Source: Toxoplasma gondii ME49 (lineage: Eukaryota; Apicomplexa; Conoidasida; Eucoccidiorida; Sarcocystidae). Taken from it: a DNA stretch of 64,000 nucleotides. The position numbers and the translations under genes are program-made. Shown one piece after another: positions 38,001 to 49,113 of this stretch; within the stretch, counting starts at the first letter, position 1; each line of letters starts with the position of its first letter. The notes under the pieces are model-generated. The model searched no databases and had not been told where the DNA came from. It worked only from the letters and a program-made list of their open reading frames with translations. The DNA is taken from contig NC_031480.1 of the NCBI RefSeq assembly GCF_000006565.2, positions 2,299,975 through 2,363,974 of the forward strand, in the 5' to 3' direction.

Positions 38001-38564
38001 CGCCGGAGGCATTCTGGGTCGACAGGCCCCCCGCTCCGCCGCGGGCAACCACGCCTTTCTCGGCCCTTCCACTGGGTCCACGCGAAGGCAAGCGGAGACA
38101 TGAGTCGCGAGTCGAGCTCCCCAGAGCCGTTTTAGGGTCACCCGGGAGCGGCCTCTTGCCCTCACTCTCCCCGACAATTCGCGAAACTGAGGACGACCGC
38201 CGAGTTCTGTCGCCTCTGCCGTCGTCTATTGGCATGTGTTCACCGTCCAGAGGGTTTGCGCCGCCCGCTGCTTGCAAGTCTTGTTTCGGCAATACGGAAT
38301 GGCACAAAGCCATCACCATCAGAATATCCGCCGCCTGCGAACGCAAACCGGTGACAACAACGAAAAACCTTTCACACAAAAACAGCCTTAAATCGTCGCA
38401 CTCGAGCCACTGCGCACTCGTGCCCAGTCTCCAGTGGATTCGAACGAACAACTCTGAAATGCCGGACGATGATAAATCAACATGTACGTCACCGTTGCAC
38501 CGCTCCAGTTGCGCAGACACCACTGCACAAACGCTTCTACAAACGCAACGCTGTCTCTGTAACC

Positions 38565-38595
<31 letters not shown>

Positions 38596-41500
38596 CGCAT
38601 GCACGGTTGAGTGCTATGTCTATGCTTGGAAGCGGCAAATCTTGGTGAACAGGATGAAAACCCGCTGGAAAAGCGAAGACAGTCGCATGTCTTTGGATGG
38701 GTCGCCGACGCTGGTGTGTTGGTTTCGAAAGAAGTGGAAAAGCTGAAACCAAGATCAGATGGTGACGGGAGGTCCTGACCTTCTGTTGGTTGGCTCTCGA
38801 GGCCCGGCGCATTCGGTTGGCGAAGAGTCGCGCATTGAAATGGACATATTTGTTTGGGGAAACCGCATCATCGCACTCTGCGTCAGCTTTGTCCCTTGAA
38901 GCTTGGCGCCCAGGGTTGCGGAACATCGTCCCCGAAGAACGGATCGAATTCAGACGTGGTCCGGGTGAGTCGAAAGCATCAATGGAGCTCACCACGCTGC
39001 TGTGGCTCACGAACGATTTCTACACAAAACAGAGCGCGCATGCAGCCACCCGCCCCAGCGCAACTGGATACAAACAAAGTTTGCAAGAACCCAGGAAGTG
39101 CCTCCGGCCAGCCTTCGTCGAGAGGACACCGAAAAGGGAGGCATGAACCACCAGAGAAAACACGCATCCTGGCTTGGGGGCGAAGCGACGAGCACAGGGG
39201 CAGGAAAAGCCAATTGACATAACCTTGCTCAAACTGAAATATAAGTAACTTCATATCAGAAGAAGTGAGGGGACGGCATTTCGTCTGAGTTTTGCCCGAG
39301 TAGGCGAGTGAGTTCACCGACTACATGTTTTTGTGCTCTCTAGATGTTCTCTAGCGGCGTTCTGTGGCCTCGCAGACTTCGCGGGAAAACGGAACCGGCA
39401 GATTTCAAAGGTTTTGCCTCACTCTCCCTTGCGTGTTTTTATCCTCAACTGAACGTTTTCAACCTCGTCTATAAATCGGTGTACGGTGTGCACCTACTGG
39501 ACGCCTCAGTATAAGTTAAGGAGCTCCTGGTTTGGAGCAGGTACTGCTACCTTCAGGAGCAACGCGTTGTGTGCGATCGTCGTACCATCTCTTGATACTC
39601 GTCGAACCCGTGCAGCGTGTCGCCAATGGCGAGACAGCGGAACTGCATGAGGTTTTGAGTCAAAGTTCCTGTCTTGTCGCTGAAGACGTGAGTGATGCTT
39701 CCCAGTTCCTCCATCAGAGCGACCGACTGCGCACAAGCCTTCTGTTCAGTCGCGGGACAAAACATGCGGTCATCGACAGACAGGAAACCAGCTTGGCATG
39801 CGCGACACACTTCCAGCTGCACCAGAAGCGTTATGGGGACGAAGTAGCTGAGCAGAAGGACGTACTGGCCGAAGGCCTGCGCGCAAAGAGAGGCACAGAA
39901 ACTCGAAGTTACCGAAAGAGGCACCACGCAAAGACAGGGTCAAGGCGGAGACAGAAAAAGCAGCGAAGCAAGAAAATCGGAGAAAGACGAGAAGCGCGAC
40001 GACACAGGGAAGGCGGGAGACTCAGGAAGAAGGACGGCAGAACGAACATGTGAAGACAGCGAGAAGAGCGCGGGTGGGGGAAAAAGAGATCGAGCGACCA
40101 GAGTGGCTCGTGCGAAAGTAGTGAAAGTGAAAGAGCCGAGGCAGAAACAGGGCCGTCGGGCACGGTAGACACCTTTCTTCTCTCCCGGAGGGACATAGTC
40201 CAGACAGTGCTGTGAGAATCGAAACTTACCACTCCCAGAGAGGCGAAGAAGTTTCCGACGCCCGACTCCCACGAGCTCTCCAAGTACCACGCATGGTCGC
40301 TCATGTTTTGATTATGGGACGCGAACGCGACAGCCGCAATCAGGCACAGCAAAAACTGAAAAAGTCGGCAAACATCGAAGCGACTCACCCACCGTAGCCT
40401 CGAATACTCACACTCCGCGGCATACTCATGCGTTCGTGCTTTGGTCCCCCATTTACTTGCAAACAAGTGAGCCTATGTACGTTGCTACAGTATCTGTATA
40501 CGCGGTAATAGGTACGTATTCCTTTGACAACGAGCACGGTGACCTCACATCATCTTCTGAGGTGAGGGACCTGTGTGCATGGAGCCTGCGTTTTAGCGTG
40601 GTCTGCACTAGTCTCTGAGCGAAAAGACCGGTCTGCAGTGGTGTCGACGTAAATAAACCGAACAACTCCACGCAGTTTTATATCGATGAGAAGGCCTCTG
40701 ACGTGTACGCGGCCAGACGCGGGAGCGTCTTTGACAGAAGCTCACCTGTGCAATGGCGAGGAGCAGGGCGTGTTGGTTGTAGTAGACTTGCAGCCTGCTG
40801 TATTTGAGTTCTCGGGTGCGTGTGTTTTTCATGATGCGTGTGTGCTGGCCCGTATATAAGACGACGCCGTATGCCCAGGCGGTGTTTCTCACAGTGGAAC
40901 CTCTCCACAGGAACTGCGAGATGTCGATAGAGAATTTCTTCGGCAGAAAATCGCGTGCCGCTTCAGCGCCCGGCACAGCGAGGACGGAGGGGCTTACGGC
41001 CACACGCTGTGTGTCTTTCCCTCGCGCGTCAGATCTGGACGACTGTTTCGACAGCAGTCGAGGCAGAGACTCATTCACCGATCTACCGGGCCACAGCAAA
41101 CCCCCTTTGCCTGCGCCGTTGCCCTTCTTCTCCCTCTTCTCGGACTCCAACTCTTCCGGACCTCTCTCCCGCCAGTCAGGATTCAAAGAATTCGCCCGAA
41201 CCGTCCCCACAGAGCTCCCTCCAGGCGTCGCGGACTGCGGAGTGCCAGCGCGTGGACTCAGTCGATGGCTCCCGGTGTGCAGGTGGGAGAAACTGGCGCG
41301 TCCCCAGCTCAGCACCGACTGTCGGCCATGCACGGGCGATGCCGGATTCAGAGTCACGACACCCGAGAACTTGTACAGTTCCGCAGAAGGCGGTTCGTAG
41401 CTGATTTCGACTGCAAGAAAGGACACAGAGAAGGGAGAATCGATTGCGCGCACACAGATGCACCTGTTTTCCACCCTGCAGGGAGGAGACGGGATGACGC

Positions 41501-42861
41501 ATGCAGTGGAAAGGTGAAGGCGTGGAAACGAAGGGCTCGCGCATATACAACCGAGGACGGGAGCCAGAGAGAGGAGAAAAAGGGGGAGAAATGGGGCAGT
41601 AGACGACGATCACACGCGCAGAAACATAGGGGAAACACTTGCAAGGAAAGAGAAAATCATATCAGTTTTACATGTGATACGGAAAGAGCCAAGCGCAAGC
41701 GTAGGAGACAAGAGGTCTCGTCTCACAGTTTTCCTGCGGTTTTGCCTTCACCTGCAGAACAGGCTTGGATGCACTTTCGCAAGTCGAAGGGAACAAGCAT
41801 AGTCACTCCGTAATCTGTCTGTTCATTTGGAACGGTTAGGTAGAAAGCAATAGACCGAAAAAGAAACCAGGTAATCTGCTCGAATACGTATTGTTTTATG
41901 GCCTTCCCCCTTGACCGCTATTTCGTCTCTCTCGCTTCTTTTCCGGGAGCAGACGCCAACCGCAATTTCGTTCCGACCCGATGTGTGTTGGTTTCAAAGC
42001 ACGTGGAACTGAAAAAGTGAACTTGCACCCGAGTGGAGGCGAGCTCGTACAATTAGTGACAGCGTGAGCGCCGGACTGGAACTTACGCGAGAGGGTGGAG
42101 GCGTCGTGGTCTTTGCGGACCATGCCTGCGATCTCAGGAATGCACATTTTGTGTTTCAGGTTCGTTTCTCCATCGAGCTGCACTGTCTCGACGTAGGCGA
42201 CGCCGTACTCATCAGAACAGTTGAGGAGGAGGATGTCCGCCGGGACCGCTTCGTCGCATTGGAGCTTGACAATGTTGCCTGGCCTCAGGTTTTTCCAGGG
42301 CACGAGCTCGACCTCCCCCGAAGCGTTGACAACACGACAGAGACGGTTGTTTTCCTCCTGGTCTGCGCGCGTCCGCTTCACGTTTTCGTACGCGTCCTTT
42401 GCGGCTGTGATGACCATCACCAAGCTGAGGGGGAAGAGGAAGGTGGGGAGGCCGTCGGAGTCGGAAATCTGGGGAACCATCTGCATGAAGGCCATCACGA
42501 GGAAGTAGAAGTTCGCGGGCTGGCTGATTTGCGCCCAGAAGTTCTTTGGCAAGAAGTTCCACCACGTGTACTGTGTCGTCCGGATCACGTTTGTCCACTT
42601 CGCTAGGTGGAAGTGCGAGTTCCCCGGCGACTCTGGCTGCGACGAACTCGGTGTGTGTGTCCGTACACACAGCGTACCGACGTGTTTCTGCGCAGTTTCT
42701 TCCTCGCGCCGGCCTTTCTTTGCACTCGCCTTGAAGCACGGCCTCAGACAGGGCAGACACCGTGGAACAAAGGCGACTGCCTTCGCCCGCGACGGGAGGA
42801 CTGACCAGAGCCACTCGATCCCCCAGACGCAGAAGGGGCAGATGTCCTGCCAGAGCCCCAT
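28771..42861 (-). CDS. P4-type ATPase, phospholipid-transporting (flippase), 16 exons
   Basis: Predicted 2253-aa flippase that uses ATP to move phospholipids to the cytosolic leaflet, normally with a CDC50 partner. Exons: 42861-42087, 41410-40746, 40355-40230, 39876-39586, 39019-38780, 38334-36954, 36419-35459, 34780-34522, 34084-33867, 33425-33303, 32584-31934, 30965-30663, 30322-30042, 29633-29440, 29133-28891, 28821-28771; all GT-AG and in phase. Motifs in order: TTQYTWWNFLP and the first two membrane segments; DGETNLK (230-236); DKTGTLTQN with phosphorylated Asp589; MALCHSVLP; YDASSPDE (from 1252); KGAD (Lys1388); LTGDK (Asp1505); GDGANDVGM (1960-1968); then the C-terminal membrane segments in exons 13-15. 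DGET and the absence of cation-site motifs place it in P4. Typical members have 1100-1400 aa; three inserts (about 140, 525 and 370 residues) account for the excess. The 16-residue last exon is the least certain part. Confidence 0.88.
29353..29378. repeat. (TA)13 microsatellite
   Basis: A perfect TA tract in the intron between exons 14 and 15 of the flippase gene. Confidence 0.9.
34859..34896. repeat. Interrupted (TA)n microsatellite
   Basis: Two TA runs split by one G, in the intron between exons 7 and 8 of the flippase gene, about 80 bases from the acceptor of exon 8. Confidence 0.9.
35043..35076. repeat. (TA)17 microsatellite
   Basis: A second TA tract in the same flippase intron, about 150 bases from the first. 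Confidence 0.9.
38565..38590. repeat. (TA)13 microsatellite
   Basis: A TA tract in the intron between exons 5 and 6 of the flippase gene. Confidence 0.9.
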
Positions 42862-44885
42862 GTTGGTTGCCAGGCACAGAAACCAGCGAGAGAACGAGCA
42901 CAGTCAGGGCAAAAGCGCGGGCGGCAAACGGCTTTGGCATTCTCCACAGGACCGGAAACAATTCACGGGAAACAGCCGCAAGGCGAGTGTCCAGCAGCGG
43001 GCCGCGAGAAGAAAACAGAGATCGCGCCGACGCAGAGCAAAAACTCGATTATCGGTCGGACTGTAGCCAGGGGAGCAGAGGCGTTTCACGATGCCCGGGA
43101 AAAAGGAATCTAAACCAACAGAGGACTCCGCTGCCGACAAGAGGGCGGAGACAGGCCTGGAGCCAAGAAGCAACGAGAGAGAAGCGCGGAGAACGCAAGA
43201 CGCGAAGGGATACGCAGCTGGGATGTCGACGGGGTTTCGTCTCCAGGTGGAAACACCCGTGTCGCTCTCTCCTCGTTCTTGTGCGCATGCGCTGTCTGCC
43301 ACGACAATCCACGGTTCTGGAAGTCGAGAAAGTGGAAAGGCGAGACGCAGACAAAACCAATTCCGGGCCTCGAAAGGATGTCCCAGTCGCCGACGCAGTC
43401 AAACGCCGCGCTCGAAAAAACACACACTCATGACTGGGGTGGGAGGCAAAGACGCGGGCAAACAGGACTGATGCGTTTTGCCCTGTTGATGCCCACAGCC
43501 CCACGCAGAAACCTAGAGAGATGATCTTTCTTTCTTCATCCCCCAAAATCTCTGAGTGGAGGCACACCGGCAACGCCCTTCTTCACGGCACCCAAAAGCC
43601 GCGCTTCAGACTAGCGATAGACGGGACAAATGCGTCGTTTATCGAGACTAAAGTCAACATAATCAGTTAAACGATGTGCTCAGCCACTGGCGTACCATCA
43701 AGTACCTGGTTCGACTTTGTACTGACTGGGTCATTGTAGCGGATGTAATACACTTGCGCTAGGGACAACAGATATCCGGATAGACTCAGGAACAGGGAGG
43801 ACAAGAAGGAAATGACAACGAAGCACCCATGCGAAGAAGAGCGTTCTCAAAATCCGCACGGCCCATGTTGGTAGCGCGTTGAGACGAAGACACGGGCCGG
43901 GAAGGCAGACAACGCCCCAGACGGAGGGCGGTGTCGCCGGTAGGGAAGCCTCCGGATGCGCAGCAGCGGCTTAGATGACTAAAGATCGGGGTAAACCCAG
44001 GTTACGTGGTAGGTCTTGTGGGAGGAAGAATAGCCTCCGGCGAAAATTCTGAGACAAACGAGTGGGCAAGCGTGAGCCACAGAGTGTGATTCTGCAGCTC
44101 ACCGCAGCCACGCGAACTTGCAGCGGAGATCTTGACGTTGGCCTCGACTGAGAAAACTGCCGCGACACACGAAGTGTTACCCCGAAAATCCACGAAACAA
44201 TTGAAAGGGGAAGGCGAAGACGAGCATACGGTGGTTTCCTTCGTTTCCCGGGATCAAGACACCAGCAAACCACATGCGTTGGCAGGGGACGGGCAAAACC
44301 CGTTCCACACATCCAGCAAAAAAAACAAAAGCAGCTTCTTTTTCGAACTCGAGAAGAAACTAACGGAGGGTTCTTCGAAGCAAAACAGAAAGCAGTTCCC
44401 AGTTGGCCTTGCGCCTGCCGACCACAGGAGTGCCCACCAGTCCCCGATGCACAGAACAGAGGAAAGGGGATGGAGACGGACGTACTATTCAAGACTGGAG
44501 ACGAGGTACACGACAGGACAGCTGGCAGCTGTGCTCGTAGGGACACGGCAAACAAGCCCAAACTCGTCAGCCAACTAGGCGGGGAAAACCTAATGCCTGA
44601 TTTCGAGAGGGGAAGAAAGATCCACGGTCGGCGCTCGGGCATCTGCAACCCTCTGAGAAACGCTGTCCCCGTGCCTCGGTTGCACGCCGCATGATGCAAG
44701 GGAGCACGAGGGACGAGAGGGGGCACACGGTATCCTCTGGCACTGAGACGAAGAATCGAACGTGAAAGGTGTTGAGGAATTCATAAACGCTGCGCGTCGT
44801 CAGAAAAGAGCTACGAAAAAAGCCCCTAAAAGTTCAAAACGGAACTCTTTTCGCACCTATACAAGGCGGGAGCGCGCGAACTACC

Positions 44886-44892
44886 TGCATGC
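44886..44892. promoter_or_regulatory. TGCATGC motif
   Basis: Palindromic TGCATGC, a known recognition sequence of some apicomplexan AP2 factors and common in Toxoplasma promoters. It lies about 2 kb upstream of the flippase ATG. The motif is plainly there; function is inferred. Confidence 0.3.
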
Positions 44893-45642
44893 GAGCCGCT
44901 AGTTCTGCCGCCGGGAATCGTCGACACATCTCCCAAACTGTGGTCCCGTGAAAGGACTCGTGTTCACTCGTGACGCATCACTAAATCCCATTCACATTTC
45001 GGTTCTGTTCTCGAATTCTAAGCAAATCTGTCGCGCAATGGCCGTCTATTAACGGGAAGCAGGGGGCAAAATGTCGGGGTCGAGTAGAACCTGTATTATT
45101 GAACTCGTGATTAGCATTAGGCATGACGGTCTGTACCAACGGATCTAAAATAGTTTTTCGCAAACCCTCACACGAGTTCGGAGTATCGGCCGTTTACTTA
45201 TATATCATGCCGCACAGTCAAGATCGAAAAACTGCAGCAGCATCGCGAGCGTGGCGCAGAACAGAAGCGAACAACATTACTATTTCAATCTAGTGAGTCG
45301 ATATTGAGAGACAGGAGATCTTGGAACGACCATTCGGCACGTATCATGACCCGAACAATATTGATAACAGAACCAAGCGCAGAGTTGGATGCCGGGGCCG
45401 TGGCATGAGCGATCTCTTATATCAATATGACAAAACACACGTGCGCAATCAAACACGCAACCTCATAATGTCAAAGAGCAACCCGAAGGTACACGAAGAG
45501 AATCAATGTCGTTGATGGGTTCCTCTCCTCCTCACACGTTTGCGTAGGTGTGGAAGCGGCCTCTGACAAGGAAGGTGTCAACACAGGGACAGCGCTCATC
45601 CGTTTAAAAGATTGAACTAGTCGAGTTCCATGTCTCAGTTCC

Positions 45643-45649
45643 TGCATGC
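45643..45649. promoter_or_regulatory. TGCATGC motif
   Basis: Second TGCATGC in the divergent promoter region, about 2.8 kb from both flanking start codons. Confidence 0.2.
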
Positions 45650-47558
45650 GACAGTCGTAGAGTTGATTAGAAGATAGAAGGCCGCATGCGAACCGTTCCA
45701 TAGACGACAGGCTCGCCCAACACAAACAATTCCGTGATAACCCTCAGAGGTCTAGAGTGCAGCAGGGGCAATGGTGCGTGAACTCCTACTTTGATATATG
45801 AGGCAGAGGGGTAGAAGGTGAAACGGCGTTCTCTAGTGAGAGAAATGTGGCAGGTAGACATTCAGACGGTGACATCAGTAAGCCGAGTGCGGTGAGGTGA
45901 AGTTGATTTGACGAGGAACCTCATGAGGTGCTCTGCTTCAGTTTCTCTCCAGTGAATTTGACAGGAGGAAAGTTCAAATGCTTGGCGGTGTGGTGCGTGC
46001 ATGGCATCAGAAATTTTCTGCGTGAAGGCACCGTTACCGGGTAGACTCCCTGCAAGGTTTCAATAAAATTGAATCTTCAACAACTTTCGTACGGAAACAA
46101 CCTCCGGAGCTCTATTACGAAGCGGACAGTGCAGGAAGCGCAAGAATATCTCGCTGTGCACAGCACTGTACACAAATTAACAGTGATTTACCAGAAATCC
46201 AATGTACACCAACATGCAACAATCTCTGGCATAAAAAAAAGGCGAGTAACATGGTGTGGAGTGGCATAGGACAGGTTTCAAGGAGTGATGATGTGAATGA
46301 CTGCAGCGTGAGGGGCTACGAAGGTGCCTCGGCAGTTATCACCCTCTCAGGTATGGGACCTAGTATACGTCAGCCTGCTGGCACATCAGGCGTCGGCGAA
46401 TTTATAGTCATGAACTATTCGCAAGGATATATGTCAACAGAAACCGTAAGACAGCGTTGTATTGCGAAAAACTGAACCGTTTGAGTTAGCCTGCTATTGT
46501 CGCTCTGCTGTTGTGTCCTGAAGCAAGCCCGTTACTGTATCACTTCAGCGTATTCCCGTGTTTGCTTCTATCAGAGGTTGAGGACTGCTCGCTTTCCTGA
46601 ATGTTCGGGATATCCTTGCAAGTAAAACAAGAAGAATGGACGGTGACCACTTGCTTATGAGCGTCTCATCGATTTTGTGGACATGGACAGAATGATGCTT
46701 TGTGCGTAATACTACGGATGCCCGTGTAATACACACGGGGAAACACAACTTCCTTCCACGCAAGATGGACAGCCTGTCACCTTCATTGGAAAAACGCGAT
46801 TCCCGATATAGAGACGTCTTATTTCTCTCTTACAACAACGTGGTGTTTGATCGTGCACATCGCTACAGCTTGCTAACCAGTTGTTTCCGCACCACGAAAC
46901 CATACCGCTCATGAGCAAAGCTTTGCCGCGACGCTTCTATTCCTGAGCGTCCAACGCGTGTATATGCAAAAGTCTGACGAGAAGGCATCTCTCCGTTATC
47001 AGATAAACGAATGGCTTTCCGTGTTTCACGATAAATGCAGCAGTGTTCCGAAAAACATGGAGACTTCGCGCAGCCGCGTGCTAACGACAGCTCCGGCGTA
47101 GATATTCTGTTTGTCGGCAGTGTACGTTATTGGATTGTCACTAAAGATAATGAAAGCCTTTACACCAGAGTGCCAGCCGAGGATATAGCGAATGGGCGTC
47201 TCATTAGGGTAGCCGCTTATGTCGAGTAGACAGCTCCCTTTGCTCGTTCTGTCTGCCTAAAAGACAGCCGATCATCACTCAATGTCGTTGAAGCAAGTTT
47301 CATCGCCATCACAAGGATCAGCAGTGAAACCACAACTTCAGTTTTTCATCTGCCAGTGCTTTTGTTTGTGTCTTCAACTCCTAACAAGTCGAAGTCGGAA
47401 AGTAATAGGACGGGGCAACCGCGCCGGGAAAAAGCCGAAATGAGGTCTCCTGCTGCATTAAAAAGATGTATCGATGTCATAAATCTTGCCATCACGCGGA
47501 CGTGCGCAGTACACTTCCGGACTGTAAAAAGCACCTCTGGCAAAACAATGCGGACACC

Positions 47559-47566
47559 TGCATGCA
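47559..47566. promoter_or_regulatory. TGCATGCA palindrome
   Basis: Full eight-base palindrome about 870 bases upstream of the RNase P-like gene. A second copy lies at 47783-47790. Confidence 0.3.
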
Positions 47567-47782
47567 AAACAGACTTCAAGGGCGCAGGCACATGCAAGAG
47601 GCGAGCGGCACAGAGAACTACTTTGTCTGGAATAATACTTCCTACTGGCGAAGCATCAATTTCTTTAGAAGGTAGCATCTACGGCACACGTGTATCTATC
47701 CATAGATATGTCACCACGGTCACAGACTTCGACACGATGCGTTTTAGAATTTGTTCCTGTAGCTGCTGGCTGTCAACTCTCG

Positions 47783-47790
47783 TGCATGCA
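47783..47790. promoter_or_regulatory. TGCATGCA palindrome
   Basis: Eight-base palindrome about 645 bases upstream of the RNase P-like gene; pairs with the copy at 47559. Confidence 0.3.
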
Positions 47791-48435
47791 GTTCAGCGAA
47801 CCAAGCGCGATGCGCTCATTTGGAAAGTCAATGATAAGAACCCAGTCATTGGCTGCCGGCATACCTGCAAGCGTGTTTCTTGTCCTCATTTGCTTGCAGA
47901 TATAGCATAACGGTTTCCCCTGCTTGTATACAGGAGCAACTTGGTCAGCGCGTTGTTCACGTTACGTATGGGAGTTGAAAACCTAGAGCGGCACGGCGCC
48001 CTGACAGTCACAGATGCACTGGGGGAGGGGAGAACTGAATGCAGTGGCTTCAATTTTATGTTCGCTGCAAAGGGACAATGATCCAGTGGGGTGTTGGTTC
48101 CCATCTTTTGTCGTTGATGACTGGCACACGCGTGACAGCGAATGTTCGACCAGCAGCCGTATGCAACAACCGTGAACGATCTACATGGACACACCCCCCG
48201 TGATTCGCGCGTGTTGATCGGGTAATGCTTGCCCGATATTTTCTGTCGAAATCGTTTGAATTAGTGAGGAGAGGGAGTGATTTGTACATGTCTTAACGAT
48301 TCCTTTAACCAGCGACTGCTGCTGGCGCTGGACGTTGCGTGTGGCGGAGCCTAAACTGCATTTTCCGAGCCGTGGCGGGTCAGAAAGCCACTCTGTCAAT
48401 TTTTTTTAACCACGAGGCGTCGGCGTCAGGGCAAC

Positions 48436-49113
48436 ATGGCAGATCCCTCGGCGGTTTCCGATGCAGCATCTACTGCATTAGAAGTAGCTTCTATGAATTC
48501 CGCTGCTGAGAAATCGCAGCGATCCCTGGCAGGTTCCCGACAGGGTCGTCGTCAAGAAAAGCCAACAAAGCAGACGCGAAAACAGGTGATCGAGGCATCA
48601 GCATTCTCTTTGACAAAAACTCCTTTGGCACGACCTGCACTCCGTCCCTATGAGGTTCTTGTCACCAGGCGCCTTCCCTTGGTCGTTTATTTCAAGCGGT
48701 GTATGCGGCTGTTGCACGCTGGCCTCGAGCCGCCGCACAAACACACAAGCAGTTTCCTTACTGGATCAAAGGATGCACAGTTCCAGAAACAACTTGCTCC
48801 GCAGTTCCCTTTCATTGTTATCCGCGGTGCCGGGGGATGCATGAGGACAGCCATCTGGCTCGCTCAGGATGTCATGAAGGCTCTAGGGGGGTTGGGGCGT
48901 TCGGCTGCAGTGGAAAGCTCTTCGTCATGCCGAGACAACTCGTTACAGATCAGTGGTCACGCACCTTCTCTTGAGATCGAAACGCACACTGTGGAATGCA
49001 CAGACACGGCGTGGACGTTCGTCGAAGAAGAAGATGATGATAGCTGCCCTGTTGCGGGCACGTTCGACGTAAGCATGCGGAGCTCTGCTGCAATCTGCCT
49101 GATATCTGCATAG
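48436..49113 (+). CDS. Probable RNase P/MRP subunit Rpp20/POP7 (Alba-like)
   Basis: Predicted 225-aa protein. The N-terminal 60 residues are Ser/Ala-rich then basic (QGRRQEKPTKQTRKQ). The core has the Rpp20/POP7 pattern: YEVLVTRRLPLVVYFKRCMRLL (about 71-92) for the first strand and helix; FPFIVIRGAGGCMRTAIWLA (about 124-143) for the Gly-containing second strand and helix; a strand with IETHTVEC; an acidic loop (EEEDDD); and a closing strand FDVSMRSSAAICL matching the R-x-x-S-A-I-x-I signature. Members of this family pair with Rpp25/POP6 on RNase P and RNase MRP RNA in the nucleolus to process tRNA and rRNA precursors. The call rests on remembered family pattern, not alignment. A GTAAGC inside the last motif resembles a splice donor; using it would delete the signature, so a single exon is preferred. 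Another Alba-superfamily protein is the main alternative. Confidence 0.5.
   Translation: MADPSAVSDAASTALEVASMNSAAEKSQRSLAGSRQGRRQEKPTKQTRKQVIEASAFSLTKTPLARPALRPYEVLVTRRLPLVVYFKRCMRLLHAGLEPPHKHTSSFLTGSKDAQFQKQLAPQFPFIVIRGAGGCMRTAIWLAQDVMKALGGLGRSAAVESSSSCRDNSLQISGHAPSLEIETHTVECTDTAWTFVEEEDDDSCPVAGTFDVSMRSSAAICLISA

Larger units (their letters stand above)
42862..48435. other. Divergent intergenic region upstream of the flippase and RNase P-like genes
   Basis: About 5.6 kb between two genes that point away from each other, so it should contain both promoters and 5' UTRs. A 251-codon minus-strand open frame (43971-44726) has no domain-like features and is more likely leader sequence. Four TGCATGC motifs lie here. 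No RNA gene, transposon or convincing exon was seen. Confidence 0.4.

Noticed and set aside
11343..38590. Tyr-Ile repeat peptides at several sites
   Set aside because: Artefacts of (TA)n microsatellites, not proteins.
43971..44726. 251-codon minus-strand open frame upstream of the flippase
   Set aside because: Composition is Arg/Pro/Ser/Cys mix without domain features, no ATG context or splice support; probably 5' leader or chance.
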